Shown: one piece after another, positions 1 through 8,894 of the stretch
Numbering within the stretch: the first letter of the stretch is position 1
Layout: every line of letters starts with the position of its first letter
Translations under genes and position numbers: made by a program
Assembly (NCBI RefSeq): GCF_003026475.1
Contig: NZ_PYMC01000001.1
Span: 248,001-312,000 of the forward strand
Direction: 5' to 3'
Source of the DNA: Photobacterium lipolyticum
GTDB lineage: Bacteria; Pseudomonadota; Gammaproteobacteria; Enterobacterales; Vibrionaceae
Length of the DNA stretch: 64,000 nucleotides
The notes under the pieces: generated by a model
What the model was told of the DNA's origin: nothing
Database searches by the model: none
Seen by the model: only the letters and a program-made list of their open reading frames with translations

Positions 1-390
1 AGCGTCTCGCATCAGGAAAAGCGGGATCGCATCAGTATCGGTGACACGAACGGTTTCGATCTGATTTTAACGGGCTGGATTGCCGATAATGGTGATCCGG
101 ATAACTTCCTCCGTCCGTTGTTATCATGTAATGCCAAACAAGCGGGTTTAAACGTCGCGAATTGGTGTGACCTGAGATTTGATAACCTGCTTGAGCTTGC
201 CTTACGTACCACTAAGATCGATCAGCGTTTGAATTATTACCAACTTGCCCAGGACGTACTGGATGAACAAGTACCGATCATTCCACTAGCACATGGTGTG
301 CACTTTCAGGTTCACCATAAGTCATTAGGTGGATTACAGATGAGTCCGTTTGGCACTCGCTCTTTCTCAAGCGTTTATCGAAGCGAGTAG
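1..390 (+). CDS. sapA: SapA, peptide ABC transporter substrate-binding protein (C-terminal fragment)
   Basis: The frame is open from the first base of the window, so the gene is cut at its 5' end and only the last 129 residues are present. SapA is the periplasmic solute-binding subunit of the Sap transporter, of the DppA/OppA fold. The segment shows the family C-terminal features: a GWIADNGDPDNFL-like stretch, a LAQDVLDEQVPIIPLAHG stretch, and a terminal Ser/Arg-rich end. It lies 3 bases before sapB in a tightly packed operon, which supports the name strongly. The signal peptide and promoter lie outside the window. Confidence 0.9.
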   Translation, partial: SVSHQEKRDRISIGDTNGFDLILTGWIADNGDPDNFLRPLLSCNAKQAGLNVANWCDLRFDNLLELALRTTKIDQRLNYYQLAQDVLDEQVPIIPLAHGVHFQVHHKSLGGLQMSPFGTRSFSSVYRSE

Positions 391-393
391 AAC

Positions 394-1356
394 ATGTTTA
401 TTTATACCATTCGCCGCCTGAATCTCTTTATCATTACGCTCGCCATACTAACGATGATCGGGTTCAGTATATTACGCCTGGACCAGAACTCATTATGGAG
501 TAATCAACCATTATGGAGTGGCTGGATCCTCTATGTAGAGAATTTGGCGTCAGGTAACCTGGGCTTGAATCTCAATGGAGAACCAATTACTCAGGAAGTC
601 TTAGCCGTCTTCCCGGCAACACTGGAACTGTGCTTCTTTGCTTTCCTGCTGTCATTACTGATTGGTATCCCTGTTGGCACACTGGCTGGCGTACGCCGAG
701 GTCGTATCGTTGATACCGTCATCTCCTCCATTACCTTGCTGGGATATTCCATTCCCCTGTTTTGGCTTGCAATGCTATTAATTTTTTTGTTTTCGCTAAA
801 TTTAGGCTGGCTGCCTGTCGCAGGCAGGTACAGCTTACTGTATGAGATTGATCATATTACCGGTGTTGCTATTATTGATGTGCTGCTGTCAGACAAACCT
901 TATCGTGCCGATGCGCTTTTTGATGTTATTGAGCATCTGATTCTGCCAACGCTGGTATTAGCCATGGCCCCGACAACCGAAGTCATTCGTTTAGCCCGCT
1001 CATCGTTCTCGGAAGTAATGACCCAAAACTTCATTAAAGTGGCACAAACTAAAGGTTTGTCGATGTTTGAAATTGTAATGCGCCACGGTATGAAAAATGC
1101 CATTCCCCCCATAATTCCAAAACTCGGGATGCAGTTTTCAACCATGATGACCTTCGCCATGCTGACTGAATCTATCTTCAACTGGCCGGGAATAGGTCGC
1201 TGGCTACTGAATGCTATTTCTGAACAAAACTACGTTGCCATTCAGGCTGGGGTCATTACCGTGGCGAGCTTTACACTGCTTGCCAATATCCTGTCGGATC
1301 TTGCGGGTGCAGCGGTTAACCCACTGGTAAGGAAGGAATGGTATGCTATCAAGTAA
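394..1356 (+). CDS. sapB: SapB, ABC transporter permease
   Basis: Inner-membrane permease of the Sap transporter, 320 residues against 321 in E. coli. A membrane segment lies at about residues 10-30 and several more follow. The permease EAA-type loop, where the ATPase docks, is at about residues 200-240 (ARSSFSEVMTQNFIKVAQTKG, then GMKNAIPP). In enterobacteria the system is linked to antimicrobial-peptide resistance, and SapBCDF was reported to export putrescine; the substrate here is unknown. The gene starts 3 bases after sapA and overlaps sapC by 14 bases, suggesting translational coupling. Confidence 0.95.
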   Translation: MFIYTIRRLNLFIITLAILTMIGFSILRLDQNSLWSNQPLWSGWILYVENLASGNLGLNLNGEPITQEVLAVFPATLELCFFAFLLSLLIGIPVGTLAGVRRGRIVDTVISSITLLGYSIPLFWLAMLLIFLFSLNLGWLPVAGRYSLLYEIDHITGVAIIDVLLSDKPYRADALFDVIEHLILPTLVLAMAPTTEVIRLARSSFSEVMTQNFIKVAQTKGLSMFEIVMRHGMKNAIPPIIPKLGMQFSTMMTFAMLTESIFNWPGIGRWLLNAISEQNYVAIQAGVITVASFTLLANILSDLAGAAVNPLVRKEWYAIK

Positions 1357-2230
1357 CGTTTACCAGGAGCAGAAAATTCCGACCCAATGGGAGCGCTCCT
1401 GGCTAAATTTCCGTGCTAATTCGCTCGCGATGTTCGGCCTGTGGTGCTTGCTGTTTCTGATTTTAGTCACCATCACGGCCCAATGGCTGGTACCGTATCT
1501 GCCTCATCAGCAAGTTGGCGAACTGTTAATGCCGCCATCGTGGGATCCGTCAGGCCATGTTGAGTTCTTCTTTGGGACTGATGATTTAGGCCGCGATATG
1601 TTAACGCGCTTACTGCTAGGGTCTCAGCTTACTTTTGGCTACGCGCTGCTTATCGCTTTCGCATCCGCTGTAATAGGCTTTGCTATCGGTGTCCTGGCCG
1701 GTATGACCCGCGGCCTGAAATCAAGCATCCTTAATCATGCATTAGACACGGTACTCTCTATTCCCTCGCTGCTTCTCGCCATTATTGTGGTGGCATATAT
1801 GGGGCCAGGGGAAAACAATATCCTGTTAGCTATCTGGCTGGCATTGATCCCTCGCTTTATCCGCGCGATTTATACCGCAGTACATAACGAAGTCGAAAAA
1901 GACTACATCATCGCTGCGCGCTTAGACGGTGCCAATAATTTTTATCTACTGTATAACTCGATCTTGCCCAATATATTAACGGTCGTCACCACCGAATTAA
2001 CCCGGGCAATTTCTATAGCCATCCTAGATATTGCCGCCTTAGGCTTTCTGGGATTAGGAGCACAAGCCCCTTCTTCAGAGTGGGGAGCAATGCTTGGCGA
2101 TTCAATTGAATTAATTTATCTGGCACCGTGGACAGTCACACTGCCAGGATTGGCAATCACGTTCAGTGTATTAGTCGTAAACTTAGTAGGAGACGGACTC
2201 CGCCAAGCTTTAAATGCGGGGATTGATTAA
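1343..2230 (+). CDS. sapC: SapC, ABC transporter permease
   Basis: Second membrane permease of the Sap transporter, 295 residues (296 in E. coli). It has the N-terminal cytoplasmic segment typical of DppC/OppC-type permeases, a first membrane segment at about residues 29-50, and the permease loop at about residues 183-215 ([20 protein letters not shown]). The start codon lies inside the end of sapB, and the stop overlaps the sapD start by one base (TAATG). Such overlaps indicate a single polycistronic message with coupled translation. No oddities seen. Confidence 0.95.
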   Translation: MLSSNVYQEQKIPTQWERSWLNFRANSLAMFGLWCLLFLILVTITAQWLVPYLPHQQVGELLMPPSWDPSGHVEFFFGTDDLGRDMLTRLLLGSQLTFGYALLIAFASAVIGFAIGVLAGMTRGLKSSILNHALDTVLSIPSLLLAIIVVAYMGPGENNILLAIWLALIPRFIRAIYTAVHNEVEKDYIIAARLDGANNFYLLYNSILPNILTVVTTELTRAISIAILDIAALGFLGLGAQAPSSEWGAMLGDSIELIYLAPWTVTLPGLAITFSVLVVNLVGDGLRQALNAGID

Positions 2231-3228
2231 TGCCATTACTCGATATTCGAAACCTGACCATCGAAATTGATACTCCTCAAGGAATGGTCAAGGCGGTTGA
2301 TCGCATGAGCCTGACCATTAACGAGAGTGAAATTCGTGGATTAGTCGGTGAATCAGGCTCCGGTAAAAGTTTGGTCGCCAAAGCAATCGCCGGTGTAACC
2401 AAAGATAACTGGCGAATCAGTGCTGACCGTATGCGGTTAGGTGACATCGATTTGCTCACACTTTCGCCACGGGAACGCCGTAAAATCGTCGGGCGCGAAA
2501 TTGCGATGATCTTTCAGGAAGCCTCATCCTGCCTTGATCCGTCAGAAAAGGCTGGTGAACAGCTTGAAGAAGCGATTCCGTCATCATCCTTTTCGGGCAA
2601 ATGGTGGCATCGATTACGCTGGCGTCAAAAACAGGCCATTGCTCTATTGCACAAAGTGGGGATCAAAGATCATAAACGGGTCATGAATAGTTACCCTTAT
2701 GAGCTGACCGATGGCGAATGTCAGAAAGTGATGATTGCGATGGCTATCGCCAACCGCCCTCGCCTGCTCATTGCCGATGAGCCCACCAATGATCTGGATC
2801 CAATCACTCAGGCTCAGATCTTCCGTTTGCTAAGTCGCATGAATCAGCTGAGTAATACGACCATTCTGTTAGTCAGCCATGATTTAACTACGGTTACCCA
2901 ATGGGCCGACCGTATAACGGTAATGTATTGCGGGCAATCGGTTGAGTCTGGTAGTCGTAAGCAATTACTTGAATCGCCCCACCATCCTTACACTGAGGCA
3001 TTATTACGGGCGATGCCTGATTTTAGCTTGAATATCGCCCACAAAAGTAAGCTAGAAACCTTACCTGGCTCAATTCCTCCACTGCAACACTTACCAATTG
3101 GCTGTCGACTCGGACCGCGCTGTCCGCATGCTCAGCGTAAATGTGTTGAGGTGCCTAAACGACAGAAAATCAAAAGCCATAAGTTTAGCTGCCACTTCCC
3201 GCTAAATATGGAGGAAACAAAGAAATGA
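2230..3228 (+). CDS. sapD: SapD, ABC transporter ATP-binding protein
   Basis: ATPase subunit of the Sap transporter, 332 residues (330 in E. coli). Walker A is GESGSGKS at about residues 40-47 and Walker B is [13 protein letters not shown] at about 177-189. The ABC signature is degenerate (LTDGE instead of LSGGQ), as in E. coli SapD, so this is family-typical rather than decay. The C-terminal part carries the Cys cluster ([14 protein letters not shown] ... C) found in oligopeptide/dipeptide transporter ATPases. In E. coli SapD also supports Trk potassium uptake. It overlaps sapF by 4 bases (ATGA). Confidence 0.95.
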   Translation: MPLLDIRNLTIEIDTPQGMVKAVDRMSLTINESEIRGLVGESGSGKSLVAKAIAGVTKDNWRISADRMRLGDIDLLTLSPRERRKIVGREIAMIFQEASSCLDPSEKAGEQLEEAIPSSSFSGKWWHRLRWRQKQAIALLHKVGIKDHKRVMNSYPYELTDGECQKVMIAMAIANRPRLLIADEPTNDLDPITQAQIFRLLSRMNQLSNTTILLVSHDLTTVTQWADRITVMYCGQSVESGSRKQLLESPHHPYTEALLRAMPDFSLNIAHKSKLETLPGSIPPLQHLPIGCRLGPRCPHAQRKCVEVPKRQKIKSHKFSCHFPLNMEETKK

Positions 3229-4049
3229 GTGCACTCCTCGAAGTCGAAAATCTGAAAAAAGATTATCATTACCGCTCCGGGCTATTTCGCCGCCGTACGA
3301 TTGAAGCCGTAAAACCCGTTTCTTTTTCTCTCGATGCTGGTGAAACTATCGCTTTCATGGGTGAAAACGGCTCAGGTAAGTCAACATTGGCCAAAATGCT
3401 CGCTGGTGTAGTAGAGCCGACCGATGGGATTATTAGGGTAAACGGTGAGGTACTCGAGCCGAAAGATTTTAAGACCCGCTGCAAACTCATCCGGATGATT
3501 TTTCAAGATCCGAATACGGCGCTGAACCCACGAATTCAGATCGGTCGTATTCTGGAAGGCCCACTGAAACGAAACACCAATATGACGCCGCAAGAGCGTG
3601 AGCGCCGTATTATGCAAACCCTCAAACGTGTCGGTCTATTACCCGAACATGCCTACTTTTACCCGCAAATGCTGGCGACAGGCCAGAAACAGCGTGTCTC
3701 ACTGGCTCGCGCATTGATCCTTCAGCCTTGCATCATTGTGGCCGATGAAGCCTTAAACGGCCTGGATATGTCAATGCGCTCTCAGATCCTTAACCTGTTG
3801 CTGGAGCTGCAAGAAGAGATGGGGCTGTCATATATTTATGTTTCCCAGCATATGGGCGTGATCAAACACTTCAGCGATAAAATCATGGTGATGCAAGATG
3901 GCGAGGTGGTTGAGCGAGGACCGACAGAAGAAGTATTCAGTAACCCGCAACACCCGTTAACGCAGAAGTTGCTCGATAGCCACTTTGCAGCACCGGCACT
4001 CGACAGAACCACGCGCATCAGTCGCGCGACGCCGAAGATCAGTACCTAG
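3225..4049 (+). CDS. sapF: SapF, ABC transporter ATP-binding protein
   Basis: Second ATPase of the Sap transporter, 274 residues (268 in E. coli), expected to form a heterodimer with SapD at the inner membrane. Walker A is GENGSGKST at about residues 46-54. The signature region is [14 protein letters not shown] near residue 150, again a family-typical variant. Walker B is [13 protein letters not shown] at about 166-178, followed by an SQH switch. The start overlaps sapD by 4 bases. It is the last gene of the operon; a 10-bp hairpin follows at 4071-4095. Confidence 0.95.
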   Translation: MSALLEVENLKKDYHYRSGLFRRRTIEAVKPVSFSLDAGETIAFMGENGSGKSTLAKMLAGVVEPTDGIIRVNGEVLEPKDFKTRCKLIRMIFQDPNTALNPRIQIGRILEGPLKRNTNMTPQERERRIMQTLKRVGLLPEHAYFYPQMLATGQKQRVSLARALILQPCIIVADEALNGLDMSMRSQILNLLLELQEEMGLSYIYVSQHMGVIKHFSDKIMVMQDGEVVERGPTEEVFSNPQHPLTQKLLDSHFAAPALDRTTRISRATPKIST

Positions 4050-4070
4050 GCAGGGAGTAAAGTAAAATCA

Positions 4071-4095
4071 TCGGGCTGCTCACTCAGCAGCCCGA
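4071..4095. terminator. Hairpin between convergent sapF and the pilin gene
   Basis: A perfect 10-bp inverted repeat (TCGGGCTGCT / AGCAGCCCGA) with a 5-base loop. The T-rich side (TGATTTTACTTTAC) is on the minus strand, so it should terminate the pilin gene best and sapF weakly. The last codons of the pilin gene lie inside the stem. Confidence 0.6.
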
Positions 4096-4593
4096 ATCTT
4101 CAGAATTGAGTTGATAAGTTGAAGTCGCTTTTGACACCGGATGAAAATACATCACCCAGCAGCTTTGGCTCTTATTTGAATAGCCCCGGGGCATAATGTA
4201 GAGTCCCTTTCCACCGGGATTATGCCACATCCATTCATGTTTAGTCGCGTCATCATATGGCACTTCACCAAACTCTGCATTCAGAATTTTGCTCCAAGCA
4301 TTCTTAAAGTCTGATTTGGGGTAACCATACACCGTAGAAACGTCTTCACCACTAACAAGAAGTTTTGCCGATTCTTCATGATCTGTTCCAGCAAGGGCAG
4401 AAAGGCCATACACTTGCGTAATCGCAGCTGACATCGCTCCCTTCATGCCTGATAGCGTGGATTTTCTCGCATCACTCTGTAAATTCATAAATTTCGGTGC
4501 AGCCGTAACAGCAAGAACACCTAAAATAACGATCACAGTAACTAATTCAATTAACGTAAAACCGCCCTGTTTTTTGGCTGTTTCATTAAACAT
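4084..4593 (-). CDS. MSHA-type type IV prepilin (MshA/MshB-like), orphan
   Basis: A prepilin-like secreted protein of 169 residues. The chosen ATG follows an AGGG ribosome site and gives an 11-residue basic leader, then the prepilin peptidase and N-methylation motif [19 protein letters not shown]. The segment [22 protein letters not shown] is characteristic of MSHA pilins. A Cys pair near the C-terminus (SCWVMYF and the terminal SGC) could form the pilin disulfide loop. A GTG 15 bases upstream (4608) is an alternative start. No pilus assembly genes lie nearby, so it must depend on machinery encoded elsewhere. Whether it is a major or minor pilin cannot be told. Confidence 0.8.
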   Translation of the reverse strand: MFNETAKKQGGFTLIELVTVIVILGVLAVTAAPKFMNLQSDARKSTLSGMKGAMSAAITQVYGLSALAGTDHEESAKLLVSGEDVSTVYGYPKSDFKNAWSKILNAEFGEVPYDDATKHEWMWHNPGGKGLYIMPRGYSNKSQSCWVMYFHPVSKATSTYQLNSEDSGC

Positions 4594-4720
4594 CTGAATC
4601 CCTGTCACAACTGATAATTCAATTATTTATACTTTTCAGGTATTGTACACGTAAGGTATTAGTGAACAAGTGCGTGAGAAGCTATTTGCCAATTCCACCA
4701 TAGTATTAGTTGAGCGTTGA

Positions 4721-5989
4721 TCAGGATATCAGCCAAATCGAACCGCCTCCTAACAATACCGAGCTGATCACCGGGATCACGACATACTTGCCCAGCGCTT
4801 TAGACCCGATTGTTAATGCCATTCCCATCTTAACCAGACTATTGACCGCTGCCGCAATAAAAATACCCAAACCTGCCGTTGCAATTAAGAGTTCAGCTTT
4901 ACTCTGTCGCCCTAATGCCAGAGTAATCGCATCAACATCGGTGATCCCTGATGCGGCCGATAGCAACAAAACCCCGGCGTTACCAAACCACTCTTGCAGT
5001 GCATGTGATAGCAGCATAATAAGCAGTAACACTAAGCCAAAAAATAGCGCCGATGTCAGAATAAGTGGATTTTGGTCTACCTGAGGTTGTTCACACCCCA
5101 TAACCTTATTGTGACGCCAAATCCACCACGCCGGCAAATAAAAGCTAGCCATCATCAATAACATCGGCAACCACAATAATTCCACCAGCTGTCTGTTTAC
5201 AACCGAACAAACAAACAGAATTCGCGGAAACATGGTACCGCAACTGATCAGTATCCCGCTGGCTAAAAGCCCGCTCAAGTGCGACTGTTTTTTTGACAAA
5301 TTAGAAAATTGTATCGTTAATGCGGTCGACGAACTCAATCCGGCGAAGAGGCAGGTAAACAAAATACCTTTTTCCGGCCCGCTAATTTTGATTGCAAAAT
5401 AACCGACAAATGAAATGCCCGCAATCAAGACCACCATCCACCAGATCTCATAGGGATTAATCGCCTGCCAGGGGCCGAACCCCTGATTTGGCAAAAGTGG
5501 TAACATGACAACTGAAATCAGCAGAAACCGCAAAGTCGCATCCAATTCATATGCCTGCAGTTTTTTCAGGGCATCATGGAGTTCTTTTTTGTTATCCAGA
5601 ATAAGGGCTGTGATCACAGCTGCCGAAGCTGCAATGACAGGCTCACCTACAACCGCCAATGAGCCCAGCATAAAGGTGATGAGCATGCCAATCAGACCAG
5701 TAATACTCAGATCAGCTTTCACGTTCTGGCTATAGACATAGGAAACAGCAATAACAACCGCCAAAGCGATCAGTGAGAAAGCAAAAATCAATTCAGAAAA
5801 TGTCAGCGCTAACAGTCCTGAAATTCCCCCCATCAAACCAATCAATGCGTAAGTTCTTATCCCGGCGACACGCGAACCCGCAGCTTCATTGCGATATACC
5901 CAGCCACGCTGAGTACCAATAATGGCACCTAGCAGCAGCGAGATTATCAGGCCCAAGAAAGGCGAAGAGGTATCAAATGGCTGGTCCAT
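4721..5989 (-). CDS. MgtC/SapB-family membrane protein with DUF4010 domain
   Basis: A polytopic inner-membrane protein of 422 residues. The N-terminal about 130 residues match the MgtC family pattern (LIISLLLGAIIGTQRGW, then GIRTYALIGLMGG). The remainder is a DUF4010-type membrane region (GLSSSTALTIQFSNLS, and SAASGITDVDAITLALG near the C-terminus). MgtC proteins are linked to magnesium limitation and virulence, but the biochemical role of the DUF4010 fusion is not established. The start is supported by an AGGGAAG ribosome site. It stands alone, with the pilin gene about 110 bases downstream. SapB here is a family label unrelated to the upstream permease. Confidence 0.85.
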   Translation of the reverse strand: MDQPFDTSSPFLGLIISLLLGAIIGTQRGWVYRNEAAGSRVAGIRTYALIGLMGGISGLLALTFSELIFAFSLIALAVVIAVSYVYSQNVKADLSITGLIGMLITFMLGSLAVVGEPVIAASAAVITALILDNKKELHDALKKLQAYELDATLRFLLISVVMLPLLPNQGFGPWQAINPYEIWWMVVLIAGISFVGYFAIKISGPEKGILFTCLFAGLSSSTALTIQFSNLSKKQSHLSGLLASGILISCGTMFPRILFVCSVVNRQLVELLWLPMLLMMASFYLPAWWIWRHNKVMGCEQPQVDQNPLILTSALFFGLVLLLIMLLSHALQEWFGNAGVLLLSAASGITDVDAITLALGRQSKAELLIATAGLGIFIAAAVNSLVKMGMALTIGSKALGKYVVIPVISSVLLGGGSIWLIS

Positions 5990-6060
5990 GGCACTTCCCT
6001 GATGTCATATATACAAATATAAGTGTATGTGACTAAGAAGAAATTACGGTAAAAATCACT

Positions 6061-6082
6061 AAAAAACCCCGCTAGTGCGGGG
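6061..6082 (-). terminator. Rho-independent terminator of pyrF
   Basis: Stem CCCCGC / GCGGGG at 6067-6082 with loop TAGT. Read on the minus strand it is followed by six T residues, 34 bases past the pyrF stop. Confidence 0.85.
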
Positions 6083-6115
6083 TAAGTCAAACGTTTGCTT
6101 TTTTCACTAAATCAG

Positions 6116-6811
6116 TTAGACGAGTGACTTGTTGATCTCTGCCAGTACTGCCGCAGGATCCGCAGCTTGAGTAATTGGACGGCCGATTACCAAATAATCT
6201 GAACCCGCCTTAATCGCTTCAACCGGTGTCATTACGCGGCGTTGATCACCCGCAGCGCTACCAGCCGGACGAATACCAGGCGTTACCAATTTAAACTCTT
6301 TACCTAGCTCAGCTTTAAGCATACTTGCTTCCTGCGCAGAGCACACAACACCATCGAGGCCACTATTTTTAGTCAGTCTAGCCAAGCTTAATACCTGCTC
6401 TTGTGGCTGACGCGAAATACCAATACCTGTCAAATCTGATGCTTCCATGCTTGTCAGTACCGTCACAGCAATCAACAATGGGCGGTCTTTGCCATAAGGT
6501 TCAAGAATTTCACGCGACGCCGTCATCATGCGCTCACCACCACTGGCGTGAACATTCACCATCCAGACACCTAATTCAGCAGCAGCAGCCACGGCACGCG
6601 AACACGTATTGGGAATATCGTGAAATTTTAAATCAAGAAATACTGAATGGCCCCGTTCATGCAGTTTACGCACAAAGTCAGGGCCATATAAAGTAAACAT
6701 TTCTTTGCCGACTTTAAGACGACAACTTCCCGGTGCAATACGGTCTACAAAAGCCAAAGCTTCATCTTGGTTCGGGTAGTCGAGTGCGACAATCACTTTT
6801 GGGTCTAACAT
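6116..6811 (-). CDS. pyrF: Orotidine 5'-phosphate decarboxylase
   Basis: Cytoplasmic enzyme that decarboxylates OMP to UMP, the last step of de novo pyrimidine synthesis. 231 residues, close to E. coli (245). The catalytic motif [12 protein letters not shown] is at about residues 58-69, with an early substrate-binding IVALDYPN. The phosphate-binding end reads TPGIRP and then YLVIGRPIT. The start has a GGAG site 7 bases upstream. It lies downstream of lapB, as in E. coli, but a hairpin at 6870-6897 separates them, so it may have its own promoter in the 6812-6869 gap. Confidence 0.97.
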   Translation of the reverse strand: MLDPKVIVALDYPNQDEALAFVDRIAPGSCRLKVGKEMFTLYGPDFVRKLHERGHSVFLDLKFHDIPNTCSRAVAAAAELGVWMVNVHASGGERMMTASREILEPYGKDRPLLIAVTVLTSMEASDLTGIGISRQPQEQVLSLARLTKNSGLDGVVCSAQEASMLKAELGKEFKLVTPGIRPAGSAAGDQRRVMTPVEAIKAGSDYLVIGRPITQAADPAAVLAEINKSLV

Positions 6812-6869
6812 TAAATCTCCTGCTTAGACTTCGTCTTTCTAATTCATTGTTGGCAAGGCAGCTTAAAGA

Positions 6870-6897
6870 AAAGGGCTCACCATAAGCGAAGCCCTTT
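6870..6897 (-). terminator. Terminator downstream of lapB
   Basis: Stem AAAGGGCT / AGCCCTTT with a 12-base loop. On the minus strand it continues into TTTTCTTT, about 45 bases after the lapB stop. Confidence 0.7.
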
Positions 6898-6940
6898 CTC
6901 AAATTACCTAATTTAATAGTCAGTAAGATACCAAACGGTA

Positions 6941-8110
6941 TTACTCACCATCCAAGCCACGAATCGGCTTAACCGCCCCCCAGCCTTTACACGATGGACA
7001 TTGCCAGTATAAAGAGTGGGTGGCAAACCCACATTTACGACAACGGTAATGTGGCTTCATTTTAAGCTGCTCACCCACCAGGCCTCGTAACGTGGTTAAA
7101 CTTTCTTTTGCCCGCCCTTCTTCGGCTTCATCAAGATGGTAATCCATCAACTGATAGAAACCTTTCATTGTCGGGTTTTTTGACAACTGCCGAGTCATAA
7201 ACGTTTGGGCCATAACAGCGCCTTCGCGTTTATATATTTCATCAGCAAGCATTAACTCCGCAGTTGATCCGGCTTTCATTTCAACACAATGCTGTAAGTA
7301 CTTCAGCCATCCTGTTTCATTATTTGTTGCTTCATAACATTCAAGAAGAAGCGGCAGGGCCTCGCCAGCAAAATCGATTTCCTGCTCCGCCACGCGTTCC
7401 AGCTGTTTCGCAGCGGTTTTGTATTCACCATTTTTTATCAAGATACGTGCCATTGTGATAGAAGCCCGTACACAGCTCTTATCAGCAGACAAAGCCTTTT
7501 TCAAACATTGCTTTGCCTTATCATGGTTCTGAGCGCCCATCTCTATCATCGCAATTTCGCACCAATAATGGGCAATATCATGCTTAAGTTTTGGCTTGCC
7601 GATTTTAACGAGCTGATTCGCCATCTCGATGGCTTTTTCCCACTCACGCGTTTGCTGATAGATAGACAACAATTGCTGCAGCGCACCTTTACGGTGATCG
7701 GGCTCGTCAAGTAACTGTTCAAAGATTTTTTCTGCGCGATCAAGAAAACCAGCAGCCATATAGTCTTTTGCCAACTGCTGCAACGCGAGGTTACGTTGGT
7801 CAATGGTAAGATTAGGTCGGGCAATAAGGTTTTGGTGAATGCGAATTGCGCGATCAACCTCACCCCTGCTTCGAAAGAGATTACCCAAAGCAAGGTGAGT
7901 ATCAATGGTTTCACTATCGACCTGAAGCAACTCAATAAAGAGATCGACTGCTTTATCTGACTGATCAGATAACAACAGGTTTAAACCCGTTACATATTGA
8001 CGTGACAGGTGATGAGACTGCTCTTGACGTTCATTTTGAGCGCTCCTGTTACCCATATACCAGCCATAGGCGGCGGCGATAGGAAGTAACAGGAACAACA
8101 GCTCTAGCAT
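6941..8110 (-). CDS. lapB: LapB (YciM), lipopolysaccharide assembly protein
   Basis: Inner-membrane-anchored regulator of LPS synthesis, 389 residues, the same length as in E. coli. A single N-terminal membrane anchor (about residues 2-18) is followed by TPR repeats over about residues 35-340. A C-terminal rubredoxin-type zinc module has two CxxC pairs (CRKC ... CPSC, about residues 356-376). In E. coli LapB directs FtsH to degrade LpxC. It is encoded 6 bases after lapA, and the pair forms an operon. Confidence 0.97.
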   Translation of the reverse strand: MLELLFLLLPIAAAYGWYMGNRSAQNERQEQSHHLSRQYVTGLNLLLSDQSDKAVDLFIELLQVDSETIDTHLALGNLFRSRGEVDRAIRIHQNLIARPNLTIDQRNLALQQLAKDYMAAGFLDRAEKIFEQLLDEPDHRKGALQQLLSIYQQTREWEKAIEMANQLVKIGKPKLKHDIAHYWCEIAMIEMGAQNHDKAKQCLKKALSADKSCVRASITMARILIKNGEYKTAAKQLERVAEQEIDFAGEALPLLLECYEATNNETGWLKYLQHCVEMKAGSTAELMLADEIYKREGAVMAQTFMTRQLSKNPTMKGFYQLMDYHLDEAEEGRAKESLTTLRGLVGEQLKMKPHYRCRKCGFATHSLYWQCPSCKGWGAVKPIRGLDGE

Positions 8111-8116
8111 TAAATC

Positions 8117-8401
8117 TTATTCCTTAACAGGCTCGGCACGAAGCTGATCCAATTCTTTTTGCTGTTTTACGACTTTCTTATTCAGGCGGTTACGAGAAAA
8201 GCGCGCCTTTAAATATAGCATGCCACAAATTAGCCAGCCTATAGTAAAGCCCGAGCCAAATGCAATTCCCAATAAGGTCGACATCTGGAACTCACCTTGA
8301 GCAACCAGATAATTAAAATTTACCAACTCCTGGTTCTGAGCCCCGAGTGCCAGCGTGATCAAAAAGCAAACCACTAGAATAAGAATGCTGATTATCTTCA
8401 T
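8117..8401 (-). CDS. lapA: LapA (YciS), LPS assembly membrane protein
   Basis: Small inner-membrane protein of 94 residues with two membrane segments (about residues 2-20 and 40-64) and a basic, Gln/Lys-rich cytoplasmic tail. It acts with LapB in coordinating LPS assembly. I chose the ATG at 8401, preceded by AGAGGA, over an in-frame start 5 codons upstream. The conserved N-terminus MKIISILI matches family members. It sits first in the lapA-lapB unit, 81 bases past the bidirectional terminator shared with ihfB. Confidence 0.93.
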   Translation of the reverse strand: MKIISILILVVCFLITLALGAQNQELVNFNYLVAQGEFQMSTLLGIAFGSGFTIGWLICGMLYLKARFSRNRLNKKVVKQQKELDQLRAEPVKE

Positions 8402-8482
8402 CGTGAATCCTCTCACTAGATCAAAAATTTGATGGGTTGATTATGCAAGATTTTCACTCGTCAGACCATGATCAATAGACAT

Positions 8483-8518
8483 AAAAAAACGGCATACTAC
8501 ACAGCATGCCGTTTTTTT
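8483..8518. terminator. Terminator between ihfB and lapA
   Basis: Inverted repeat AAAAAAACGGCAT / ATGCCGTTTTTTT with a 10-base loop, 13 bases after the ihfB stop. Its A-tract and T-tract allow function on either strand, but both neighbours are on the minus strand, so it serves ihfB. Confidence 0.85.
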
Positions 8519-8531
8519 GTTCTATTCGCTA

Positions 8532-8822
8532 TTAACCAGCAACCGCTGCGTTAACACGGTCGCGTAATTCCTTACCAGGTTTAAAGTGAGGAACGTACTT
8601 GCCATCCAACTCAACTTTGTCACCTGTTTTAGGGTTACGACCTACACGAGGAGCACGGTAATGTAAAGAGAAGCTACCAAAGCCACGGATTTCAATACGA
8701 TCACCTTCTGCGAGGGTGCCCGCCATGTGCTCAAGGATTTCCTTGATTGCATCTTCTACCTGTTTGGCAGAAAGATGTGTTTGTTGACTACATAGTCTTT
8801 CAATTAGCTCAGACTTTGTCAT
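8532..8822 (-). CDS. ihfB: Integration host factor subunit beta
   Basis: Small DNA-bending protein of 96 residues that pairs with IhfA and bends DNA sharply at specific sites. The DNA-binding arm is recognisable: [18 protein letters not shown] at about residues 47-64, including the intercalating Pro region, then [19 protein letters not shown]. The start [10 protein letters not shown] is the canonical N-terminus; an in-frame extension upstream reaches the rpsA stop and is not used. The rpsA-ihfB order is the same as in E. coli. The 72-base gap to rpsA is short enough for read-through, though ihfB often has its own promoter. Confidence 0.97.
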   Translation of the reverse strand: MTKSELIERLCSQQTHLSAKQVEDAIKEILEHMAGTLAEGDRIEIRGFGSFSLHYRAPRVGRNPKTGDKVELDGKYVPHFKPGKELRDRVNAAVAG

Positions 8823-8894
8823 AAACACTCCGTTTTTAGTATGTTTCTCAATAGTATAACCGCTCAGGGGGAAAATGCTTCCCCCTGTGCCCAA

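Noticed and set aside
2699..3700. Degenerate ABC signature motifs in SapD (LTDGE) and SapF (ATGQ) as signs of lost ATPase function
   Set aside because: E. coli SapD and SapF carry similar variants, so this is family-typical.
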